DNA of 20,079 bases from DATLAN01 sp035527455 (GTDB lineage Bacteria; Planctomycetota; Planctomycetia; Pirellulales; Thermoguttaceae). The notes under the pieces are model-generated. The model did not search any database. It worked only from the letters and a program-made list of their open reading frames with translations, and had not been told where the DNA came from. Shown piece by piece: positions 1-7,175 of this stretch; position 1 is the first letter of the stretch, and each line of letters starts with the position of its first letter. Made by a program: the position numbers and the translations under genes. Location of the stretch: positions 1 through 20,079 of the forward strand of contig DATLAN010000074.1 in NCBI GenBank assembly GCA_035527455.1. Direction: 5' to 3'.

Positions 1-900
1 GTACACGGGCCGGCCGCGGAGTTCTTCGTGGATCCGCACGACGTGAACGCCCAACACGGCAAGGACCGCCAACACGGTCGCCCGCAGCGAAAAATCGGCG
101 ACCGCCGCCAGCGCTTGCCCGGCCGGACCGAACGCCCAGGAAGCCGCCATCAGGCAGGCGTAAAGCGCGAAGCCGGCGGCGGCGATCCGCCACGGGCTCA
201 GCACCCAGGCGGAGACGTCGATCAGCACGTCGAGAAACAGGGCCGTCTTCTTGCGGAAGTTCCATTTCGACTTGCCCCGGCCGCGCTTCTGCACCTCGTA
301 GAAGACCACGTCGCACGGGAACTTCTGCCGCAGCACGAACGGCGCCCGCAGCGTGTAGGCCGAACTGTTCTCCAGGAACGCATCGGTCGCCACCCGATCC
401 ATCAGCTTGACTTGCGATCGCACGGGAACGTTCTTGTACAGCCCCGTGGTTGCCCGGAGCACGAGATAAAACAGGCCGGCGGCCCAGGCCGAGAGCCGAT
501 TGTCGTAGACCCGGCCGTGCTTCGGCGCCATCATCACGACCATGTTTCCGCTCTGGTGCCACGCGTCGAGGCACGCTTCGACCAGGTCGATCCCTTCCTG
601 CAAGTCGGCGGGGATCACGATCATCACGTCGCCGCGGGCCGCTTCGAGGCCGGCCCTGGCGGCCCGATGCGCCCCGCGGTTGCCCGCCAGACGGACCAGG
701 GTCAGCCGCGGTTCGTGCTCGGCCCAGACGAGCAATTCCTGCCAGGTGTCGTCGGTCGAGCCGTCGTCGACCAGGACGAACTCGAAACTGTCGCCGAAGC
801 GGTTCGTCTGCAGCTTGGACAACTCGCGGATCAACTCGTCGAGCCCATCCGCCTCGTTGTAGACCGGAACGATCAGTGAAACCAACGCGGAACGATTCAT
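1..900 (-). CDS. Family 2 glycosyltransferase, membrane-anchored (partial, 3' end outside window)
   Basis: This is a GT-A glycosyltransferase of the GT2 family, of the dolichol/undecaprenyl-phosphate sugar transferase type. It probably moves a sugar from a nucleotide donor to a lipid or glycan at the cytoplasmic face of the membrane. The reading frame opens with ATG at 900 and runs 300 codons to the window edge without a stop. The start MNRSALVSLIVPVYNEADG is typical of the family. The nucleotide-binding VDDGSTDD lies at residues 44-51, and the metal-site region reads IPADLQEG at about 96-103 (family form usually DADLQ-D/H-P). RGRGKSKW near residue 212 matches the conserved RxxGxSK block before the membrane part. 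Two hydrophobic stretches follow, about 232-254 and 268-285. The start codon overlaps the stop of the upstream UPF0104 gene by four bases (ATGA), so the two are probably coupled. The acceptor cannot be read from sequence. Confidence 0.9.
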   Translation of the reverse strand, partial: MNRSALVSLIVPVYNEADGLDELIRELSKLQTNRFGDSFEFVLVDDGSTDDTWQELLVWAEHEPRLTLVRLAGNRGAHRAARAGLEAARGDVMIVIPADLQEGIDLVEACLDAWHQSGNMVVMMAPKHGRVYDNRLSAWAAGLFYLVLRATTGLYKNVPVRSQVKLMDRVATDAFLENSSAYTLRAPFVLRQKFPCDVVFYEVQKRGRGKSKWNFRKKTALFLDVLIDVSAWVLSPWRIAAAGFALYACLMAASWAFGPAGQALAAVADFSLRATVLAVLAVLGVHVVRIHEELRGRPVY

Positions 901-1925
901 GCTCGGCCTCCCACCAGGGCGTCCTCGGCAAGATCGACGGGCCGCGGCACGCGGGAAACGACCTCCGGGCGAACACGCAGATAGGCCACACCGCATGTCA
1001 AGAAGATCAGTGTCACGCTCGCGCGAAGCAGCATTTGGACTTCGGCCCCGCCTTGCAGCCCGACCACCGGGTAAAGGAACGCGGCGACGCTGTCGCTGAC
1101 GCCCAGTCCCAGCGGGGTCAGCGGGATCGATCTGGCCACGGTGACGATCGGCGTCGCCGTAAAGACCGCGCTGAGGAAGGCCGGATATCCGAGCGACAGC
1201 AGGGCGAAGGCCGCCGCACAGCACACGCCCACGTGACCGATCAGCGAGAGCAACAGCCCCCAGGCCAACGTGCGACGGTGGCCGCGGTAGGCATGGAAGG
1301 CGTGCAGCAAGTGGTCGAGAAGCCGGATGTGTCGCAACCGATCGAGCATTTGCGGCCGTACGAAGCCGCAGACGATACCCAGGGCAGCCAGTAGTACGAC
1401 CAGGAGAAGCCCGTTGACCAGCACCAGCCGGAGCATCCACGGGCTGTGATTCCGCGCCAGCAAGATCAAGGAGCACACGCCGCCGAGGATGAGCAGGGCC
1501 AAGACTCCCAAGGCTCGATCCAGGACCACCGACGCGGCCCCGTCGAGGAATTGCCGGCGGTGGTATCGGCGCAAATGGAGCAGGCGTACTCCGTCGATTC
1601 CCAATCCGCCGGGCACGAAGAGGTTGGCGAACGCCCCTTTGAGCCCGAGGCGGACGGCCTCGCCGAGCGAGATTGGCAGGCCCGTCGCCCGCGCCAGCAG
1701 CCACCACCGCACGAAGGGCACCAACAACATGATCCATTGGCTCAGGAAGACGCCCAGCAGAAAGCACGCCGTCCGTTCCTGGAGCAGCGCGCCGTAGACC
1801 CCGGGATCGAAGCGGCCGGACTGGATCAACCACCATACCAGGCCGACGCCCAAGGCCAGCTTGGCGGCCGAGAACGCCCACTTGCGGTGGGCGTTTCCTG
1901 CGAGTTGTGGTTCGGTCCGTTTCAC
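897..1925 (-). CDS. UPF0104 / LPG-synthase-TM-like integral membrane protein
   Basis: This polytopic membrane protein belongs to the UPF0104 family, also called the lysylphosphatidylglycerol-synthase transmembrane or flippase-like domain. In glycan clusters its members often sit beside GT2 enzymes and are thought to move lipid-linked intermediates; that role is inference here. I chose the GTG at 1925 (342 residues). It overlaps the stop of the upstream gene (GTGA), has AGAAGG nine bases upstream, and places the first helix (AFSAAKLALGVGLVWWLI) near residue 18. The frame stays open to an ATG at 2009, but those 28 extra residues come from a palindromic repeat and are Arg-rich, so I reject that start. 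About seven to eight hydrophobic helices can be seen. The conserved GGLGIDGVRLLHLRR block follows the third helix, and LTPLGLGVSDS near the C-terminus is the second family signature. Confidence 0.88.
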   Translation of the reverse strand: MKRTEPQLAGNAHRKWAFSAAKLALGVGLVWWLIQSGRFDPGVYGALLQERTACFLLGVFLSQWIMLLVPFVRWWLLARATGLPISLGEAVRLGLKGAFANLFVPGGLGIDGVRLLHLRRYHRRQFLDGAASVVLDRALGVLALLILGGVCSLILLARNHSPWMLRLVLVNGLLLVVLLAALGIVCGFVRPQMLDRLRHIRLLDHLLHAFHAYRGHRRTLAWGLLLSLIGHVGVCCAAAFALLSLGYPAFLSAVFTATPIVTVARSIPLTPLGLGVSDSVAAFLYPVVGLQGGAEVQMLLRASVTLIFLTCGVAYLRVRPEVVSRVPRPVDLAEDALVGGRA

Positions 1926-3196
1926 ACCGTGCAACCTTCTGGAAGGACGAGGACCTTGTCGAAGTACGACTCGTCTGGAAAAGAGTGTAGCGTGGGGCAG
2001 GTTTCCCAACCTGCCGTGGTTCCCTCAATCTCTCGGCAGATTAGGAAATCTGCCCCACCAATCTCTCGGCGGATTAGGAAATCCGCCCTACGTTGCGAGG
2101 CGAGTTGTTGGCCGACCTTCAGCCCGCCGGCCTGCAAGCGGACGATCGGATCGGGTCCCAATTCGCTCAGCAGCATTCCCATGTGCCCTCGAGCCGGCTC
2201 GGCGGCCGGATGGCAGACGACGCCACCGAGCATCTGCGCGCGATTGGCGCGATCACCTTCTTGGCCAGGGTGGCACGCCCTGAGGGACGAAGGGCGTGGT
2301 TTGGCAGGTTCTCCACGCCCTTCGTCCCTCAGGGCGTGCCACCCCATGGCACCGGTTGTTTCTGCGCGGCCGCTGAAGAGGCTCCGATCGACGTCGCCCC
2401 AGAGTTGCACCAGGACGTCGAACTGGCCGAGTTGTTCCACCGCGTATTTCGCTTCTCCCGCCTTGCCGAGGATCGGCTGCACGCCGGGTGTGTCGGCAAC
2501 GATCACGCCGTCGTACATGCTCCGCTCGTCCCCACAGCGCTTAGGCGCGCCGACGACGCCTGTCGGGGTAAGCACGTCAACCGCCGCCCCGCAATCGGTG
2601 AGCGTTTTGAGGATGTACGGGCAGAAAGGGTTGTCGCAAACCAGCAACAGTCGCGAGCAGGCCGCCGGCACGCCGCAGTGGAGCAGCCCCTTCACGGCCA
2701 ACAGGCCCAGGTAGTCGAACACGCGGAGATGCGGGTGCCGTTCGTTCGTCCCGGCCACGACGATCCCCCGCCGACGGCAGGCGTTCAGGTCGATTTCCCC
2801 CTCGCGCAGCTCCCAGCTCTCGTACATCAAGGGCACCACGGTGCCGGGCGTCATCGCGCGGACGAACCGGGCATCGATCGGACGCAGGTGGCCGCTGTTG
2901 GTGACGACGTTCGCCCGGGCGATCTCGTCGGGCCGCAACGACTCGACAATCTCGATCCGATCGGCCACGCCCATTTCCGCCGCCAGTTCGATCGTCTCGC
3001 GGCGAACTTCTTCGGCCGTGCCGTAACGGGAGTTCTTCGTCAGCGCCGTCACGCGCGCCCCGGCATGCGCGGCGATCACCGCCGTCACCGCGTAAGGACC
3101 CGTAGCCGCTTCGGTCAGCACGTCGAGTCCGCTCAGGTCCAGCCGCAAACGGCGGACCGTCTCGGCGATCTTGCGGGCGACACGTTTTCGATTCAT
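1922..3196 (-). CDS. Unrecognised Rossmann-type protein of the sugar cluster, carrying in-frame repeat insertions
   Basis: I cannot name this 424-residue protein. It starts with ATG at 3196, 11 bases after the aminotransferase stop, and ends in a GTGA overlap with the UPF0104 gene. The core (about 1-284) looks like one or two Rossmann-type alpha/beta units. A first unit has ATGPYAVTAVIAAHAGARVT near residue 47. A second has VVTNSGHLRPIDARFV and a VVAGTNERHP segment resembling 2-hydroxyacid dehydrogenase or S-adenosylhomocysteinase-like folds. No textbook GxGxxG is obvious, so cofactor binding is uncertain. Residues about 285-310 are encoded by a 77-nt palindrome, and about 369-424 by a triple stem-loop repeat. 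Between them HMGMLLSELGPDPIVRLQ reads as native sequence in the same frame, so the first insertion did not break the gene. Its place between aminotransferase and flippase-like genes suggests a role in glycan precursor metabolism. Confidence 0.75.
   Translation of the reverse strand: MNRKRVARKIAETVRRLRLDLSGLDVLTEAATGPYAVTAVIAAHAGARVTALTKNSRYGTAEEVRRETIELAAEMGVADRIEIVESLRPDEIARANVVTNSGHLRPIDARFVRAMTPGTVVPLMYESWELREGEIDLNACRRRGIVVAGTNERHPHLRVFDYLGLLAVKGLLHCGVPAACSRLLLVCDNPFCPYILKTLTDCGAAVDVLTPTGVVGAPKRCGDERSMYDGVIVADTPGVQPILGKAGEAKYAVEQLGQFDVLVQLWGDVDRSLFSGRAETTGAMGWHALRDEGRGEPAKPRPSSLRACHPGQEGDRANRAQMLGGVVCHPAAEPARGHMGMLLSELGPDPIVRLQAGGLKVGQQLASQRRADFLIRREIGGADFLICREIEGTTAGWETCPTLHSFPDESYFDKVLVLPEGCTV
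1985..2092. repeat. Triple stem-loop palindromic repeat at the 3' end of a gene
   Basis: Three successive 20-nt hairpins are present, each with an 8-bp stem and a 4-base loop: 1996-2015 (GGCAGGTT/AACCTGCC), 2035-2054 (GGCAGATT/AATCTGCC) and 2068-2087 (GGCGGATT/AATCCGCC). They are separated by ATCTCTCGG-type linkers and bounded by GTAGCGTGGGG and CCCTACG. The element is translated on the minus strand as the C-terminal tail of the Rossmann-type protein (RRADFLIRREIGGADFLI...), which shows an internal peptide repeat. It shares the GTGGGGCA-GTTTCC-AAC core with the repeat at 5446-5504. Confidence 0.88.
2268..2344. repeat. 77-nt palindromic element inside a coding sequence
   Basis: Two perfectly complementary 32-base arms (2268-2299 and 2313-2344) flank a 13-base loop. 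The element lies in frame inside the unrecognised Rossmann-type gene and encodes about 26 residues there (GWHALRDEGRG... on the minus strand). Native-looking protein sequence continues in the same frame on both sides. No obvious target duplication or transposase is seen, so it looks like a non-autonomous, REP/MITE-like dispersed element. Confidence 0.9.
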
Positions 3197-3207
3197 GGGG
3201 CGAGGGT

Positions 3208-4383
3208 TCAAACGATCGCTTCCTGTTCGATCAGGCGGCAGGGCGCGATCGTCCGGTTCTCGGCGATCGCGTACAACATCCCGATCACTTTGTCTTGGTC
3301 GGCCGCTTCCATTTGGGGATACAGCGGGAGAAGCAGCGAGTTCTCGCTGGCCGCCTGCGAAGCGGTCAACGGCCCGCCGAGTTTCGCGTCTTGGTACGAC
3401 GGTTCCCGGTGAATGAGCATGATTCCCCGCCGGGTGGCGATTTCGGCGTCCAGCAGCCTCTGCATCAACTCGTCGCGCCCCAGCGGGGCCTCCTCGGTCA
3501 ATTGCACGGCGTAGCTTTGGTAGTTCGGTTCGGCGTAGTCGGGGACGTGCGGAGGGCGCAGCCAGGGGTGATTCGCCAGTGCTTCCGTGTAGCGCGCGGC
3601 CAGCTCGCGCCGCCCTTGGACGATCCGGTCGAGCTTGCCGATCTGCTCGATCCCGATCGCCGCCTGAATGTCGGTCATGCGGTAGTTGTAGCCCAGGCAC
3701 ACGTACTGCTCGGTGAGAACCTGCTTCGTGCCGTGGCGAGCGACGTCGGAAAGGTCCATCCCGTGTTGCCGCAGGAGTCGCAACCGCCGGGCGTAGTCCG
3801 GGTTGTTCGTGGCGATCATACCGCCTTCGCCGGTCGTGATCACCTTCCGCGGATGGAAACTGAAGCACGCCATCTCGGTGTGCCCGCCGATCGGTCGACC
3901 CTTGTAGCGGCTGCCGATCGCACAGGCGGCGTCCTCGAGGATCTTCAGGTCGTACGCTTCGCCCAGCGCGCGGAAGCGATCGATATCGGCCGGCAGACCG
4001 ATCTGGTGGACCACCATGATCGCCTTGGTCGAGGACGTAATTGCCGCCTCGACCGCGTCGGGATCGAGGTTGTACGTGCGCGGGTCGACGTCGGCGAAGA
4101 TGGGCGTGGCGCCCGTGTATTGGACGGCGTTGGCCGTGGCGATGAACGACATCGACGGGCAGATCACTTCGTCGCCCGGGCCGACGTCGAGCGTCAACAG
4201 CGCCAGGTGCAACGCGGCCGTGCAACTCGACACGGCCACGGCGTCGTCGGTGCCGCAGTAGTCGGCCACGGCGCGTTCGAACTCGGCCACCTTGGGTCCC
4301 TGCGTAACCCAACCGCTGAGGACGGCTGCCTGGGCGGCTTCGCCTTCGGGCCAGCCGAGGTGTGGCTTGGTGATCGGAATCAT
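3208..4383 (-). CDS. DegT/DnrJ/EryC1-family PLP-dependent sugar aminotransferase
   Basis: This 391-residue enzyme is a PLP-dependent aminotransferase of the DegT/DnrJ/EryC1 family, which adds an amino group to a keto-sugar nucleotide, normally with glutamate as donor. The start MIPITKPHLGWPEGEA is typical. VSSCTAALHLAL (about 51-62) is the phosphate-binding segment, ILEDAACAIGS (about 148-158) holds the cofactor-ring Asp, and CFSFHPRKVITTGEGGM (about 172-188) holds the Schiff-base Lys. YNYRMTDIQAAIG is the conserved block after it. Length matches the family. The ATG overlaps the epimerase stop by four bases (ATGA), so the epimerase product is a plausible substrate or precursor. The sugar and the amination position (C3 or C4) cannot be read from sequence. 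Confidence 0.93.
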   Translation of the reverse strand: MIPITKPHLGWPEGEAAQAAVLSGWVTQGPKVAEFERAVADYCGTDDAVAVSSCTAALHLALLTLDVGPGDEVICPSMSFIATANAVQYTGATPIFADVDPRTYNLDPDAVEAAITSSTKAIMVVHQIGLPADIDRFRALGEAYDLKILEDAACAIGSRYKGRPIGGHTEMACFSFHPRKVITTGEGGMIATNNPDYARRLRLLRQHGMDLSDVARHGTKQVLTEQYVCLGYNYRMTDIQAAIGIEQIGKLDRIVQGRRELAARYTEALANHPWLRPPHVPDYAEPNYQSYAVQLTEEAPLGRDELMQRLLDAEIATRRGIMLIHREPSYQDAKLGGPLTASQAASENSLLLPLYPQMEAADQDKVIGMLYAIAENRTIAPCRLIEQEAIV

Positions 4384-5411
4384 GACGGACGCTCACTTCC
4401 TCCGGCGACGGCGGCCGGCGGCCCTTCGTACGCCTCTTGTTGCCCACGTGCCAACACGTCGCGACGCCACGCGACCAGCCGCCGCAGTCCCTCCTCCAGA
4501 CCGATCTTCGCGCGGAATCCGAGCATGCGCCGGGCCTTGCCGACGTCGGCCAACCGGCGCGGGACCGGATTGACGGCCCGCTCGGGAAGGAATTCCGGCG
4601 CGATGTGGCTCTTGCCGGTCACGCGCAGCAGGGCCTCCAGCAGTTCCAGCAGGCTGGTCTCCTTCCCGGTCCCGACGTTGAACACCTCGTCGGAAACGTC
4701 GCTCTGCAAGGCCGCCAGGTTCGCCCGGGCGACGTCCTCGACGTAAACGAAATCCATCGTCTGCCGCCCGTCGCCGAAGATCTTCGGCGGCTCGTCGCGG
4801 TCGAGACAATCGAGCCAGCGGATCAGCACCTCGGTGTACTTGCCGAAGACGTCCATCCGGGCCCCGTAGACGTTGAAGTATCGCAGGGCCACGTAATCCA
4901 GGCCGACCATGTCGTGGAAGCTTCGCAGCATCCCCTCGTTGGCCACCTTGGCCGCGCCGTACCAGGTGCGGTTGTTGTAGGGGTGGTGCGTCTCGGGCGT
5001 GGGAAACTCATCGGCCATGCCGTAAACGGAAGCGGAAGACGCGGCGACCACGCGCTGCACCTTGGCCTCCACGCACGCCTGCAGCACGTTGAAGGTGCCG
5101 TCGACGAGCACTTCGAGGCATTCGCGCGGCTCGCCGGCACAGCGGGTGATGCGGATGGCCGCCTGATGAAACACGCCGTCGATGCCGTCGAAGTACGGGC
5201 GGATGCGATCGAAGCGGCGGACGTCTTCACGCACCAGTTCCACGCGGCCGCTTCGCAGGGCGTCTTCGAGGTTCAACAGCGTCCCGCGGCTGAGGTCGTC
5301 GATCACGGTCACGTGTACGGTCGGATCGGCGTCGAGCAGCCGGTCGACGATCGTCGAGCCGATCAGCCCGCAGCCGCCGGTAACCAGGATGTTCTTGTCG
5401 GTGAGATCCAA
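4380..5411 (-). CDS. NAD-dependent epimerase/dehydratase (extended SDR) for nucleotide sugars
   Basis: This 343-residue extended short-chain dehydrogenase/reductase acts on nucleotide sugars (GalE/WbpP/RmlB-like). The Rossmann nucleotide-binding motif is TGGCGLIGS at about residues 11-19, followed by VIDDLSRG at the end of the second strand. The catalytic set is visible: SSASVYG near 125-131 and YGAAK near 150-154 (YxxxK). RYFNVYGARMD and DFVYVEDVARA are the usual substrate-domain landmarks. I chose the TTG at 5411: it puts MDLTDKNILVTGG at the N-terminus and has GGAGG ten bases upstream on the minus strand. Its stop overlaps the next aminotransferase start. The last 15 residues are low-complexity. 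Whether it epimerises, dehydrates or decarboxylates cannot be decided by eye. Confidence 0.92.
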   Translation of the reverse strand: MDLTDKNILVTGGCGLIGSTIVDRLLDADPTVHVTVIDDLSRGTLLNLEDALRSGRVELVREDVRRFDRIRPYFDGIDGVFHQAAIRITRCAGEPRECLEVLVDGTFNVLQACVEAKVQRVVAASSASVYGMADEFPTPETHHPYNNRTWYGAAKVANEGMLRSFHDMVGLDYVALRYFNVYGARMDVFGKYTEVLIRWLDCLDRDEPPKIFGDGRQTMDFVYVEDVARANLAALQSDVSDEVFNVGTGKETSLLELLEALLRVTGKSHIAPEFLPERAVNPVPRRLADVGKARRMLGFRAKIGLEEGLRRLVAWRRDVLARGQQEAYEGPPAAVAGGSERPS

Positions 5412-5445
5412 GGGTCGGGTGCCTCCGGGTCGGTGTTGTTACTGT

Positions 5446-5504
5446 GGGGTACGTTTCCAACGTGCCTTCTTAGTTCTGGCACGTTGGAAACGTGCCCCAC
5501 GTTA
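5446..5504. repeat. Intergenic inverted repeat of the GTGGGG-GTTTCC-AAC family
   Basis: Two near-identical arms, GTGGGGTACGTTTCCAACG... and its complement ending CGTGCCCCAC, pair over about 23 bp with one mismatch around a short loop (TTCTTAGTTCT). The element fills most of the gap between the aminotransferase stop (5511) and the epimerase start (5411), inside the glycan transcription unit. In RNA it would form a strong hairpin that could dampen read-through or stabilise an upstream 3' end. It belongs to the same repeat family as the element at 1985-2092. Confidence 0.88.
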
Positions 5505-5510
5505 GTGCCC

Positions 5511-6683
5511 TCACCCCCTGCCCCTCTCCCGAAAACGGGAGAGAGGAGTCATTTGCAGAACCGAACGCAGGACCTCCGCCACGTGCTCGATCTGCCGATC
5601 CTCCAACTCGGGAAACATCGGCAGCGAAAGGCAGCGCCGCATGACGTCCTCGGCAACCGGAAAATCGCCCCGGCGGTAGCCGAGATGGGCATAAACCGGC
5701 TGGAAGGGAACCGGCGTGGGATAATGCACGCCGCAGGCGACGCCCCGCTCGGCCAACTCCTTCTGCAACTCGTCCCGATCCATGCCGGAGACGAGGATCA
5801 CGAACAGGTGCCACACGTGCGCGTTCGGCTGCACGGCGGTGGGGAGTTGTACGCCGGGCACGTCGGCCAACGCCCCGCAATACTGCCGAGCGTGCCGTGC
5901 CCTGGCGGCGTTCCAGCCGTCGAGATATCGCAGCTTCACGTCGAGCACGGCCGCTTGGATTCCCTCCATGCGCGTGTTGAAGCCCAATTCCACGTGGTGG
6001 TGGCGGCCGTCCTGGGCGTGGTCGCGGAGCCGGCGGATCCGCTCGGCCAGCTCTTCGTCGTCGGTGACCACGGCCCCGCCCTCGCCCAACGCGCCGAGAT
6101 TCTTGCCCGGATAAAAGCTGTAACAGGCCGCCTTGCCGAACGAGCCGATCCGCCGCCCGTCGTAGACGGCACCGTGGGCCTGGGCGGCGTCTTCGATCAG
6201 CAGCAGGTCATGTTCCCGGGCGATCCGGCACAGCGCGTCCATTTCGCAGGCCTGGCCGTAGAGGTGCACGGGCAGGATCGCCTTGGTGCGCGGCGTGATC
6301 GCCCGGCGGACCTTCTGCGGATCGATGTTGCAGGTGACCGGATCGATGTCCACGAACACGGGCCGGGCGCCGACGTAGCTGATCGCCCAACTGGTGCTGA
6401 TCCAGGTATGGGGCGTGGTGATTACGTCGTCGCCGGGGCCGATGTCGCAGGCCGCCAGCGTCATGTGCAGGGCGGAAGTGCCGCTGTTGACACCCACGCA
6501 AAACCGCCGGCCCACGTACGGGGCGAAGGCCGTCTCGAACCGTTCCACCGCCGGGCCCAGGATGAACTGGGATCGGGCAGCGACCGTCTCGATGGCCTCT
6601 TGAAGCTCGGACCAGATGCGGCGGTTCTGCAGCCCGAGGTCGAGGAAGGGAACTTGCAGCGAACTGGTACACGTGCCGGGCAT
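5511..6683 (-). CDS. DegT/DnrJ/EryC1-family sugar aminotransferase, FdtB/WlbC-like
   Basis: This 390-residue PLP-dependent aminotransferase resembles the 3-keto-sugar branch (FdtB, WbpE/WlbC). VPFLDLGLQNRRIWSEL is the family N-terminus, GVNSGTSALHMTL (about 63-75) the phosphate-binding loop, LIEDAAQAHGA (about 156-166) the cofactor Asp region, and CYSFYPGKNLGALGEGGAVV (about 181-200) holds the Schiff-base Lys. It starts at ATG 6683, three bases after the acetyltransferase stop. An aminotransferase next to a hexapeptide acetyltransferase is the standard pair for making N-acetylated 3-amino sugars, which supports C3 amination here (inference). The last dozen residues (TPLSRFRERGRG) and the stop codon are encoded by a dispersed hairpin repeat and are probably not native. 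Confidence 0.92.
   Translation of the reverse strand: MPGTCTSSLQVPFLDLGLQNRRIWSELQEAIETVAARSQFILGPAVERFETAFAPYVGRRFCVGVNSGTSALHMTLAACDIGPGDDVITTPHTWISTSWAISYVGARPVFVDIDPVTCNIDPQKVRRAITPRTKAILPVHLYGQACEMDALCRIAREHDLLLIEDAAQAHGAVYDGRRIGSFGKAACYSFYPGKNLGALGEGGAVVTDDEELAERIRRLRDHAQDGRHHHVELGFNTRMEGIQAAVLDVKLRYLDGWNAARARHARQYCGALADVPGVQLPTAVQPNAHVWHLFVILVSGMDRDELQKELAERGVACGVHYPTPVPFQPVYAHLGYRRGDFPVAEDVMRRCLSLPMFPELEDRQIEHVAEVLRSVLQMTPLSRFRERGRG
5514..5545. repeat. Short dispersed hairpin repeat forming the 3' end of a gene
   Basis: CTCTCCCG (5524-5531) and CGGGAGAG (5536-5543) form a perfect 8-bp stem around AAAA, within CCCCCTGCCCCTCTCCCG-type sequence that is common as a dispersed repeat in bacterial genomes. 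It encodes the last residues of the aminotransferase on the minus strand, and TGA at 5513-5511 follows directly. Without a T-tract it is not a standard terminator. Confidence 0.7.
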
Positions 6684-6686
6684 CGT

Positions 6687-7175
6687 CTACTCCGTGTACT
6701 CCTGGCTGGTCTTGCTGCGGATGAACCTGGCCGGCACGCCCGCCACGATCTCATGGGCGCCGATGTCCCGGGTGACCACGGCCCCGGCGCCGATCAGGGC
6801 CCCTTCGCCGATCGTCACTCCGCAGAGGATGACCGCGCCGGAGCCGATCGAGGCTCCACGGCAGACGCGGGTGGGCACGGCCTGCCAATCGGCCGCCGTT
6901 TGCGGCTGCCCCTGGGACGTGGTGGCCAGCGGGTAGGGGTCGTTGATGAAACAGACGTGGTGGCCGACGAAGCACTCGTCTTCGATCGTCACCCCCTCGC
7001 AAATGAAGGTGTGCGAGCTGATCTTGCACCTCCGGCCGACGGAGGCGTTTCGCTGGATCTCCACGAACGGGCCGATCCGCGTCTTCTCGCCGACGGTGCA
7101 TCCGTAGAGATTCACCAGGTCGGGATAGGCGATTTCGGCATCGGCGGCCAGTTGTACGTCTTCGGCGATCGGCAC
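6687..7175 (-). CDS. Left-handed beta-helix N-acetyltransferase (WlbB/FdtC-like)
   Basis: This 162-residue protein is built from hexapeptide repeats (for example IGPFVE, VTIEDE, ASIGSG, VTIGEG) that fold as a left-handed parallel beta-helix. VGHHVCFINDPYP (about residues 69-81) is the landmark of the acetyl-CoA-dependent amino-sugar acetyltransferases WlbB/WbpD and FdtC; the His there is the probable active-site residue. VAGVPARFIR near the C-terminus is the usual end of the helix. The start is GTG at 7175, with GAGAG eight bases upstream. It is the first gene of the minus-strand unit and lies three bases from the aminotransferase, whose amino-sugar product is its likely substrate. Confidence 0.9.
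   Translation of the reverse strand: MPIAEDVQLAADAEIAYPDLVNLYGCTVGEKTRIGPFVEIQRNASVGRRCKISSHTFICEGVTIEDECFVGHHVCFINDPYPLATTSQGQPQTAADWQAVPTRVCRGASIGSGAVILCGVTIGEGALIGAGAVVTRDIGAHEIVAGVPARFIRSKTSQEYTE

Noticed and set aside
1926..2009. Upstream ATG start (2009) for the UPF0104 protein
   Set aside because: The extra 28 residues are encoded by the palindromic repeat and are Arg-rich; GTG 1925 has a ribosome site and a GTGA coupling overlap.
1985..2344. Possible insertion sequence in the Rossmann-type gene
   Set aside because: No transposase frame, no target duplication seen and the elements are under 110 nt; dispersed palindromes fit better.
1922..4447. A single 841-codon minus-strand open frame
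   Set aside because: Its first half is an out-of-frame, Arg-rich shadow of the aminotransferase; the real gene starts at ATG 3196.
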